A stretch of DNA of 47,266 bases from Flavobacteriales bacterium UBA720 (lineage in GTDB: Bacteria; Bacteroidota; Bacteroidia; Flavobacteriales; Weeksellaceae): NCBI GenBank assembly GCA_002297505.1, contig DBLQ01000028.1, positions 1-47,266 on the forward strand, written 5' to 3'. The notes beneath the pieces are model-generated. The model did no database searches and had not been told where the DNA came from. It saw nothing but the letters and a program-made list of their open reading frames with translations. Positions 32,166-39,519 of the stretch are shown one piece after another. The number at the start of each line of letters is the position of its first letter. Within the stretch, counting starts at the first letter, position 1. A program made the translations under genes and the position numbers.

Positions 32166-32196
32166 TATGCGTAACCAACGTTATTAATTGATGAAA

Positions 32197-32224
32197 AAGC
32201 TCCGTAGGAGCGACCTGTTTTTGT
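32197..32224. repeat. Short palindromic element at the GT2 start
   Basis: GCTCC-GTA-GGAGC (32199-32211), followed by GACCTGTTTTTG. I recall near-identical elements scattered between genes in Chryseobacterium and related flavobacteria. Its 3' end abuts the ATG at 32226, and the only purine-rich sequence before the start (GGAG) is inside the hairpin. Confidence 0.55.
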
Positions 32225-32225
32225 A

Positions 32226-33233
32226 ATGTCTGAAACATCCAATATCAAAGTTTCCATCATCGTTCCGGTTTACAATGTTGAATTGTATCTGGAACAATGC
32301 CTGTCGTCCCTGGTCAGCCAGACATTGGAAGACATAGAAATCATTGTTGTGAATGACGGCAGTCGGGATAAGTCTCAACACATCATTGAAAAATTTCAGC
32401 AGCAGTTTCCGGATAAGATTTTTGGCTATGTCAAGGAAAATGGTGGACTCAGCGATGCGCGCAATTTTGGAATCGATAGGGCGAAAGGTCAATTCTTAGG
32501 ATTTGTGGACAGTGACGATTACGTGTCGGCAACGATGTTCGAAGAGATGTACAGCCTTGCCGTAAAACATAATGCAGAAATGGCCATCTGCAATCTTCAG
32601 AAAGTAGATGAAAACGGAAATATCACCCAAAAGCTGACGCAGCTTCCCGGTTTTCCGGAGAAAATCCTTCTGGAGCAGAATCTGTCGGTTTTTTCCGATA
32701 TTTCTTATTTTGCGTGCAACAAGATTTTCCGGCGGGAATTGTTTGAAGAAAGGCGATTCAAAAAAGGAATTCACTTCGAAGATATTGAGCTGATTCCGCA
32801 ACTGCTGCTTCAATGCAGAACATTGGCTTTTACACCAAAGTACCATTATCAATACTTTGAAAGACAGGATTCCATCAGCAAAAGTCATACGACAAAAGGT
32901 TTGGATATCCTTCGTGCTGTGGAAACGGTGGGCGCAGCGTTTAAAAAAAGTCCTTATGCCCATCAGAAAAAAGCCCTGGAAAATTTCCAGATTCTGGAGG
33001 GCGTTTATACCTTCCTGGCTTACCTTGCCTTCGTTAAAAACCGGGCGGATTTTGACCGGATGTACGGCGAGATGCATCAATTCATCAGGAGCAATGGATT
33101 AAATTTAATACATATCTTGCGATACCAGCGGTTTGGTAGGAATTATCTATTATCTTTGCCGATAAGAAAAAAAATTTATTATTTACTTGTTTTTTTCCGA
33201 TTCAAAAACACCGTCAGAAAACTCATCAAGTAA
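32226..33233 (+). CDS. Glycosyltransferase family 2
   Basis: 335 residues. The GT-A fold is clear: VSIIVPVYNVELYLEQCLSS, IIVVNDGSRDKS (nucleotide-sugar binding), GGLSDARNFGIDRAKGQFLG, and the DxD-like motif FVDSDDYV near residues 98-104. It is soluble or peripheral on the cytoplasmic side and adds a sugar to the lipid-linked intermediate. The family does not reveal the sugar. It starts 60 bp after the arginase-like gene and lies 24 bp before the WecA-like gene. Confidence 0.9.
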   Translation: MSETSNIKVSIIVPVYNVELYLEQCLSSLVSQTLEDIEIIVVNDGSRDKSQHIIEKFQQQFPDKIFGYVKENGGLSDARNFGIDRAKGQFLGFVDSDDYVSATMFEEMYSLAVKHNAEMAICNLQKVDENGNITQKLTQLPGFPEKILLEQNLSVFSDISYFACNKIFRRELFEERRFKKGIHFEDIELIPQLLLQCRTLAFTPKYHYQYFERQDSISKSHTTKGLDILRAVETVGAAFKKSPYAHQKKALENFQILEGVYTFLAYLAFVKNRADFDRMYGEMHQFIRSNGLNLIHILRYQRFGRNYLLSLPIRKKIYYLLVFFRFKNTVRKLIK

Positions 33234-33257
33234 CACTGCAACTTCTAAAGAACGCCG

Positions 33258-34367
33258 ATGAATAGCAATTTTCAAAATTTTATAGAAAATCTGGGGATTT
33301 CCTTTTTCTATTTTAAGCTGGTTTTGGGCTTTGCATTTTCATTTCTTATCACTTATCGGTCCATACCTACAATTATCAAAATCTCGAGGCGTAAGAATCT
33401 GATGGATGAGCCGGGCGCCAGGAGTTCCCACCTCACCAAAATCCCGAACCTCGGCGGCATTGCCATATTTTTTTCATTGGGTGTCTGCGCACCGATCTTT
33501 GCCTATGAACTTTTTGACCGTTACAAGTTCCTGTTTGCTTCGTTCATCATTCTCTTCTTTGTAGGTGTGATGGATGACATCATGGTGCTGCGGGCCTATA
33601 AAAAATTGCTGGCTCAGATCCTGGTTTCCGCACTGCTGGTGGTGGGCTCCGATGTCCGGATCCGCAGTCTTTTTGGCGTTTTCGGAGTTTATGAGCTCAA
33701 CTATTTTGTGAGTGTGCTGTTCAGTATTTTTACTTTTATAATTCTGATCAATGCCTTCAACCTTATCGACGGGATAGACGGGCTTGCCGGCAGTTACACC
33801 GTGATTACCAGCCTCCTTTTTGGAATCAGTTTTTACCGCCTGGGTGAGCACAATGATCCGCTGGCTGTTCTGTGTGCCATTCTTATTGCGGCATCCATTG
33901 CATTTCTGATTTACAACCTTTCTGCTAAGCGGGCTACCAAAATTTTCATGGGTGATACCGGCTCGATGATATTGGGCTTCCTGCTGGCCTTCACGGGAAT
34001 TTCTTTCATTGAGATTTTTATTGCCAAGCATGATGAAGTATTTTACCATCTGAAAAGTGCACCAGTCATCGCGGTAGCGATCCTGATTCTTCCGATCATT
34101 GACACGCTTACAGTGATCATCACAAGAATTTATCATAAGAAATCAGTCTTGACGCCAGACAAAAATCATATTCATCATAAATTGCTGAACCTTGGTCTCA
34201 CGCATAAGAGATCTACAGCATACATCATCGGGTATTATCTTATCGTGATTGCAGCGGCGTATCTGCTGCGGCATCAGGATGTCAATTACCTTCTGGTTAT
34301 CATTATGGTGTTGGGTTTTTTAGGAGCCTATCTGCCAATTTTTCTTCTTAAATTCAAGAAGGAATAA
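33258..34367 (+). CDS. WecA-like undecaprenyl-phosphate sugar-1-phosphate transferase
   Basis: 369 residues with about ten membrane helices, of the MraY/WecA/RfbU family. Motifs include RRKNLMDEPGARSSH and TKIPNLGGIAIF (start), the double Asp in VGVMDDIMVL, NAFNLIDGIDGLAG, FMGDTGSMILGF and DKNHIHHKLLNLGL (the HIHH motif of WecA-type enzymes). It attaches a sugar phosphate to undecaprenyl phosphate, the first step of polymer synthesis; UppS encoded at 38742 makes the carrier precursor. The sugar (GlcNAc or a related one) is not determined. Confidence 0.9.
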   Translation: MNSNFQNFIENLGISFFYFKLVLGFAFSFLITYRSIPTIIKISRRKNLMDEPGARSSHLTKIPNLGGIAIFFSLGVCAPIFAYELFDRYKFLFASFIILFFVGVMDDIMVLRAYKKLLAQILVSALLVVGSDVRIRSLFGVFGVYELNYFVSVLFSIFTFIILINAFNLIDGIDGLAGSYTVITSLLFGISFYRLGEHNDPLAVLCAILIAASIAFLIYNLSAKRATKIFMGDTGSMILGFLLAFTGISFIEIFIAKHDEVFYHLKSAPVIAVAILILPIIDTLTVIITRIYHKKSVLTPDKNHIHHKLLNLGLTHKRSTAYIIGYYLIVIAAAYLLRHQDVNYLLVIIMVLGFLGAYLPIFLLKFKKE

Positions 34368-34375
34368 ATTTATCT

Positions 34376-34383
34376 TACTTTTG
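34376..34383 (+). promoter_or_regulatory. -7 box before the Wza-like gene
   Basis: TACTTTTG ends 14 nt before the ATG at 34397. It may give the export genes (wza-like and wzc-like) a separate promoter. Confidence 0.4.
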
Positions 34384-34396
34384 CAAAAAACATTAA

Positions 34397-35254
34397 ATGA
34401 AAAACTACTATAAATTAAGCTTTTCTATTTTTATTCTGTTATTATTGTCTTCTTGTGTCACCAAGAAGGATCTGAGGTATCTGCAGCCCAGCGAAAGTCT
34501 CACGATTGATGAGGAAGGTCTGGTGCCGTACGATGTGCCGGCTTACCGTGTAACCAAGGGCGATATTCTTACGCTGAATGTGGTTACGACGCCCACAGGT
34601 GATGCTGCACAGTTTTATTCCTCGCTTAATGCTACCACAGGAACTTCTGTAGGAACATCGCAGCTGCCTCAAGTGGCATCAAGCTCCAGCAATTCTACCG
34701 GTGGGAGCGCGACCTACTATCTCAATGGTCTCAAAGTAGACTCCAACGGTGATGTCAATATCTTCGGGATCGGCTACATGAAGGCAGAAGGCCGTACGTT
34801 AGAAGATATGACCAAGGAAATCCAGGAGCGCGTGAATGAAAACTTCCTGCAAGGGAAATCTGAGGTGAGGCTCAATCTGGACGGTATCCGTTACTTTATG
34901 CTTGGCGACATGGAGACCATTAATGTTACCGGAGAAAAAGTAGCATATATGACGCAGCTCAACATTATGCAGGCCATCGCACTGGCCGGCGGGCTCAATC
35001 GGACTGTAGACAGGAAAAGCGTTACCATCCACAGAAAATATCCGGAAGGCATCAAGACTGCAAAATTGGATCTTACGAGAGAGGACGCCATGAACTCGCC
35101 GTATTACTGGATTCAGAACGGTGATATCATCTACTTCAATACCAACGCAAAGAGTATCAATGGTTTTGGCAAAGAACCGATCCAGACGCTTACTACCGGT
35201 GTTACAGTGCTCACCAGCTTACTGTCTATTTACCTAATCCTTACCAGACTATAA
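34397..35254 (+). CDS. Polysaccharide export lipoprotein, Wza-like
   Basis: 285 residues. A lipoprotein signal peptide ends in LLLLSSC, with Cys21 as the lipidation site. The polysaccharide-export (PES) domain (YRVTKGDILTLNVVTTPTG) follows, then SLBB-like segments (INVTGEKVAYMTQLNIMQAI, ALAGGLNR). A C-terminal hydrophobic segment (TGVTVLTSLLSIYLILTRL) fits the amphipathic helix that crosses the outer membrane in Wza. It forms the outer-membrane pore and is coupled to the Wzc-like kinase encoded 1 bp downstream. Confidence 0.9.
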   Translation: MKNYYKLSFSIFILLLLSSCVTKKDLRYLQPSESLTIDEEGLVPYDVPAYRVTKGDILTLNVVTTPTGDAAQFYSSLNATTGTSVGTSQLPQVASSSSNSTGGSATYYLNGLKVDSNGDVNIFGIGYMKAEGRTLEDMTKEIQERVNENFLQGKSEVRLNLDGIRYFMLGDMETINVTGEKVAYMTQLNIMQAIALAGGLNRTVDRKSVTIHRKYPEGIKTAKLDLTREDAMNSPYYWIQNGDIIYFNTNAKSINGFGKEPIQTLTTGVTVLTSLLSIYLILTRL

Positions 35255-35255
35255 C

Positions 35256-37763
35256 ATGATACCGGATAAAAAAGGCAATAGTACAGCAGCTGCATCACAG
35301 ACTCAGGCTCCGGAGAAGGTAGGAAACTTCAGTCTTTTCGATCCTGTGCATTTTCTTCAGCGCGTTTTACGGAACTGGTATTGGTTTGTGCTCCTCGGAT
35401 TTATCGGGTACTGCATCTCCTTTGTTTACAGTAAATACTATGCGCAGCGTGTCTATGCATCCAGCTTGTCATTAAGTATTTCAAATAATACTGCCAGCTA
35501 TTTTACGCCCAATCAGTCGATTAACTTTATCTGGGGACAGAATGGAAATCAGGATGGAATTTATCTCAAAAAAATTCTGTTGTCCCGCAGTCATAATGAA
35601 TATCTGGTCAAAAAGCTGGATCTGACCGTGAATTACACCACCAAAGGTCTGATCAAAACGACCTACCTGGATAAGGAAGACAGCCCGGTTTTTGTGGAGA
35701 TCGATCGGAATCATCTTCAGCAGGTCAATTACGGCTTTACCATTATTCCCAAGAATAATAATCTTTATGAAATCATTCTGCCTGATGAAGGCCAGAGTAA
35801 TTATCTATACAATTACAATACGGAAGGCTACGAGATTGTGCCGGCCTATTCCAGAAAAGCCAATGCCAACCTCCGTATCGGCGAGTGGTATGAGTCACCG
35901 AATCTGAAGTTCAGGCTGGTCAAAAATCCTACACCCAACAGCAATGTAGAGTTGCATAACATCATTGTCAGTTTTATTCCGGTGAATCAGGCGGTCAATA
36001 GTATTATCAGCAGTCTTACAGTAGATTTTGATAAAGAATTGCCGTCTATCATGATCATTACCAAGTCCGGATACAATCTTAACAATACGATCAACTTTCT
36101 CAACAATTCCGTAGAGGTGCTTCGTAAGAAGAGATTGGAAGATCAGAACACGGTAGATCAGAACACCGTGGAGTATCTCAATGAGAACCTCAATAAAATC
36201 CGTAAAAAGCTGGACTCCAGTGCAACTGTGGTCAATAATCTGAAGATCAATAACAGACTCTTTGATATGGAGAATATTGACGCCAATACCATCCAGAAAC
36301 TGAATGATCTGGAAGCTCAGCGTGCCGATATTTCCACCAAAATCAAGTCACTCAGCGATATCAGAAACTCTGTGGATGCCAATAATATTGAGAATATGAT
36401 TAGCCTCAATCTGGCAGGCGTAGAAGATGGCTCTTTTCAGGCGTCGGTTTCCGAGCTCAAGGCACTGTATGCCAAAAGAAGAGAAATGGCATTGATCTAC
36501 ACGCCTTCATCCGAACCGATGCGGGAGATTAATAGACTCATTAACCAAGCCCGTGGCGCGTCCCAGTCGGGCCTCAGAAAATATTTTCAGGACTATTATG
36601 ATAAGCTTTCCGATCTCAATGCACAGATTGGCGTCATTGACAAAGACCTTGTGACGCTGCCGGAAAAACAGAGAATGTTCCTGGATGCGCAGCGCGGGTA
36701 CAACATCATCGAAAGTACCTATAACACTTTGCTTGCAGAACAGGCTAAATCGCAGATGCGCGTGGCAACCAATAAAAGCAACCTGACCATCATCGATCCT
36801 GCAAAAAATCTGGGACAAGGTCCTATTGCTCCGAATGTCAATGCAACCAAGATTCAGATCATCGGTGGATTGCTGCTTTTACCACTGATTTTCCTCGCCA
36901 TTGGAGAATTGCTGGATAACAAAGTCCGTAACATCAAAGAATTGCTTGCCGTTACCAGAATTCCGCTCTTGGGCGTAGTAGGGCATAACAATTACGAAAA
37001 TAATCTTACCGTCTTAGAAGAGCCGAAGTCTTCGATCTCGGAATCGTTCCGGGCAATCCGGGCCAATTTAAGATTTCTTTTTGATGAAGAGCAGAACAGC
37101 AAAGTCATTCTGGTAACCTCTTCCATCAGTGGCGAAGGCAAGACGTATGCCTCCATCAATGTGGCTTCGGTTCTTGGCCTCAGCGGTAAAAAGACCGTTT
37201 TGCTGGGCATGGACCTCAGGAAACCAAAGATTTTTGGCGATTTTAAAATCAACAATAAGAACGGAATCTCCAACTATCTCACCGGCCAGGTGACCATAGA
37301 CGATATTATCAACCATACCAGCATTCCAGGGCTGGATGTCATTACGTCCGGACCTATTCCGCCCAATCCTTCGGAACTGTTGATGAGCGATAGCAACATG
37401 AAATTTATCGATCAGCTTAAGGAACTTTACGAATATGTAATTATCGATTCGCCACCTGTAGGTCTGGTAGCCGACTCTTTCGAACTGATGAGTAAGGCCG
37501 ATACCACTATCTACGTAGTGCGGCATGAATATACGGAGAAACACATGCTGAAGATGATCACCGAGAAGTATTACAACAAGGAAGTTAGCAACCTGGGTAT
37601 CATCTACAACGATTATGTGGCCAAGCAAGGTTATGGCTACGGTTATGGCTACGGTTACGGCTATGGCTATGGTTACGGGTATTTTGAGGAAGACAAAAAT
37701 TACGAGGAGCCGCTCATCATTAAAGTCAGAAACCGATTGAAAAAGTTTTTTAACAGAAAGTAA
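35256..37763 (+). CDS. Polysaccharide copolymerase/tyrosine autokinase, Wzc-like
   Basis: 835 residues. An N-terminal Wzz domain has membrane segment 1 at about residues 45-65. A long periplasmic coiled-coil region follows (to about 530), then the second membrane segment (IIGGLLLLPLIFLAIGELLD). The cytoplasmic BY-kinase domain carries a Walker A motif (SSISGEGKTYAS, Lys629), a Walker A' motif (VLLGMDLRKPK) and a Walker B motif (YVIIDSPPVG). The C-terminus has nine Gly-Tyr repeats (residues 792-809), the expected autophosphorylation cluster. It controls chain length and export with the Wza-like protein. A terminator overlaps the stop. Confidence 0.93.
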   Translation: MIPDKKGNSTAAASQTQAPEKVGNFSLFDPVHFLQRVLRNWYWFVLLGFIGYCISFVYSKYYAQRVYASSLSLSISNNTASYFTPNQSINFIWGQNGNQDGIYLKKILLSRSHNEYLVKKLDLTVNYTTKGLIKTTYLDKEDSPVFVEIDRNHLQQVNYGFTIIPKNNNLYEIILPDEGQSNYLYNYNTEGYEIVPAYSRKANANLRIGEWYESPNLKFRLVKNPTPNSNVELHNIIVSFIPVNQAVNSIISSLTVDFDKELPSIMIITKSGYNLNNTINFLNNSVEVLRKKRLEDQNTVDQNTVEYLNENLNKIRKKLDSSATVVNNLKINNRLFDMENIDANTIQKLNDLEAQRADISTKIKSLSDIRNSVDANNIENMISLNLAGVEDGSFQASVSELKALYAKRREMALIYTPSSEPMREINRLINQARGASQSGLRKYFQDYYDKLSDLNAQIGVIDKDLVTLPEKQRMFLDAQRGYNIIESTYNTLLAEQAKSQMRVATNKSNLTIIDPAKNLGQGPIAPNVNATKIQIIGGLLLLPLIFLAIGELLDNKVRNIKELLAVTRIPLLGVVGHNNYENNLTVLEEPKSSISESFRAIRANLRFLFDEEQNSKVILVTSSISGEGKTYASINVASVLGLSGKKTVLLGMDLRKPKIFGDFKINNKNGISNYLTGQVTIDDIINHTSIPGLDVITSGPIPPNPSELLMSDSNMKFIDQLKELYEYVIIDSPPVGLVADSFELMSKADTTIYVVRHEYTEKHMLKMITEKYYNKEVSNLGIIYNDYVAKQGYGYGYGYGYGYGYGYGYFEEDKNYEEPLIIKVRNRLKKFFNRK
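37629..37682 (+). repeat. Hexanucleotide repeat encoding (Gly-Tyr)9
   Basis: Nine codon pairs GGN-TAY in tandem near the 3' end of the Wzc-like gene. The hexamers GGTTAT, GGCTAC, GGTTAC, GGCTAT and GGGTAT vary at synonymous positions only. Copy-number changes would add or remove tyrosines in frame. Confidence 0.9.
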
Positions 37764-37790
37764 AAGCCTTGCCAAGGCTTTTCTTTTTTT
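37762..37790 (+). terminator. Terminator of the polysaccharide locus
   Basis: AAAAGCCTT and AAGGCTTTT form a 9-bp stem around GCC, followed by CTTTTTTT. It begins inside the stop codon of the Wzc-like gene. Confidence 0.88.
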
Positions 37791-37891
37791 ATGAAAGACT
37801 ATTTTCCGCATTCGTCCGTTTTATAACAATATTATGGTATTTTGACCTTATTTAACTAAACTTTAAGAAGTTCCTTAAACTAAAAATGTTT

Positions 37892-37899
37892 TATATTTG
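37892..37899 (+). promoter_or_regulatory. -7 box before the DUF6089-uppS-bamA genes
   Basis: TATATTTG ends 41 nt before the ATG at 37940. No TTG lies at the canonical distance. Confidence 0.45.
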
Positions 37900-37939
37900 C
37901 ACCAAATTTTTGACGAAAACTCGTCCCAGTATATTGAGA

Positions 37940-38737
37940 ATGAAGAGAGAGACCGCCTATTTTTTAATCCTGATGTTTTGCTGCTTTGGTGCGGTGAAGG
38001 CACAGCGGCATGAGATAGGTGTGCAGCTCGGCACCAGCAATCTGGTGGGCGATATCGGAAGGACGGCTTACGTGCTTCAGAAACCGGTGGGCAGTATTTC
38101 GGATATGGGACTGCCTTTCTACGGCGGACTCATGTACAGGATGAATTTTAATCCGTATCAGACCGTAAGGCTGAACCTGGGCTACAGCAATCTCCAGTTC
38201 GATGACCGCTATGCCAAGGAAGATTACCGAAGACAGCGCAAATTGTGGGGTACCAACTCGGTATTCTCTGCAGATTTACTTTTTGAATATAATTTCTTTC
38301 CGGTGAATGAGGAGCAGAAAAGTCTTCTGAGCCCGTACATCTTTGCCGGCGTTTCCGGATTGTATATGGATGCTGCCAAGCCGGAACTTACCATCAATTC
38401 CCAGACGGATGTTTTGGTTAATTATAAGCAAGATAACGCCTTCACCATGGCATTGCCTTTTGGTGTAGGTCTTAAGTATAAATTCAACTATAATTGGGCG
38501 TTGTCCGGGGAGTTTACCTTCAGACCGACATTCTCGGATCAGGTAGACTACAGTGTAGTAAAGGATGTAGATGTCACCGTGGTGAGAACTGCGCTGGATG
38601 AGGATCAGACGCGCGCTGTGGTGCAGAGTTTCATCAATCAGCGGACCATCGGCAATCCTAATTCAAAGGATTGGATTAATTCAGCGACATTGATATTGTC
38701 CTATTCCTTCGGCAGACCGCCTTGTTATTGTAAATAG
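37940..38737 (+). CDS. DUF6089 family outer-membrane protein
   Basis: 265 residues from the ATG at 37940 (MKRETAYFLILMFCCFGAVK, a signal peptide ending AQ). The mature part opens with RHEIGVQLGTSNLVGDIGRT, the typical start of DUF6089, and shows regular beta-strand and aromatic patterns of an outer-membrane barrel, ending in SYSFGRPPCYCK. The frame extends 18 codons upstream, but those would put the signal peptide inside. Proteins of this family are usually next to uppS-bamA in flavobacteria, as here (4 bp before uppS). Function unknown. Confidence 0.82.
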   Translation: MKRETAYFLILMFCCFGAVKAQRHEIGVQLGTSNLVGDIGRTAYVLQKPVGSISDMGLPFYGGLMYRMNFNPYQTVRLNLGYSNLQFDDRYAKEDYRRQRKLWGTNSVFSADLLFEYNFFPVNEEQKSLLSPYIFAGVSGLYMDAAKPELTINSQTDVLVNYKQDNAFTMALPFGVGLKYKFNYNWALSGEFTFRPTFSDQVDYSVVKDVDVTVVRTALDEDQTRAVVQSFINQRTIGNPNSKDWINSATLILSYSFGRPPCYCK

Positions 38738-38741
38738 AAAA

Positions 38742-39488
38742 ATGCAGGATTTAAAAAAGCTTATAGATAAAGACAAGTTGCCGAAGCACGTGGCAGTCAT
38801 CATGGACGGAAACGGGCGCTGGGCCAAGTCTAGAGGAGAGGAGAGAACCTATGGGCACAGGAATGCCATCAATGCGGTGCGCAATGTGATCAACGCTTGT
38901 AATGAAATCCATATTCCGTATCTTACTCTGTACACTTTTTCATCCGAAAACTGGAACCGCCCGAAGGATGAGGTGGATACACTGATGTCACTGCTTTCCG
39001 AAACCCTTCTTCTGGAGGCGGAAGAGATTTTTACAAAAGGTCTCAGGATGCATGTCATTGGTGATGTGTCCCAGCTGCCGGATCTGGTGAGAGATCAGTT
39101 GCTGAGCGTGATTGAGCTTACCAAAAACAATAAAGACGGCAATCTGATTTTGGCACTCAATTATGGATCTCAAAAAGAGATTCTTAAAGCAGTGAAGGAA
39201 ATCGGTAAAGCTGTAAAAGACAACGAAATTAATATCGATGATATAGACGAGGCAACGTTCAAAAGTCACCTCTATACCAAAGACTTCCCGGATGTGGATC
39301 TGATGATCCGTACCAGCGGCGAAGTGCGCATCAGTAATTTTCTGCTCTGGCAGATTGCCTATGCTGAGCTCCAGTTTCTGGACGTACTTTGGCCGGATTT
39401 TACCAAGGACACTTTTTTTCAGTGCATCATTAATTATCAGAATAAGGAAAGACGCTATGGCATGACCAGCGAACAACTTATTCCTTAA
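38742..39488 (+). CDS. uppS: Isoprenyl transferase (undecaprenyl diphosphate synthase)
   Basis: 248 residues, the family's usual length. It makes the C55 undecaprenyl diphosphate carrier from farnesyl and isopentenyl diphosphates, used for peptidoglycan and for the polysaccharide locus upstream. The N-terminal motif is HVAVIMDGNGRWAKSRG (catalytic Asp in MDGNGRW, near residue 22), with SSENWNRP and RTSGEVRISNFLLWQIAYAE. Cytoplasmic or membrane-associated. It lies between DUF6089 and bamA in one transcription unit. Confidence 0.95.
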   Translation: MQDLKKLIDKDKLPKHVAVIMDGNGRWAKSRGEERTYGHRNAINAVRNVINACNEIHIPYLTLYTFSSENWNRPKDEVDTLMSLLSETLLLEAEEIFTKGLRMHVIGDVSQLPDLVRDQLLSVIELTKNNKDGNLILALNYGSQKEILKAVKEIGKAVKDNEINIDDIDEATFKSHLYTKDFPDVDLMIRTSGEVRISNFLLWQIAYAELQFLDVLWPDFTKDTFFQCIINYQNKERRYGMTSEQLIP

Positions 39489-39519
39489 ATATATTTTAGA
39501 AAAGAGAACTTCAATAAGA

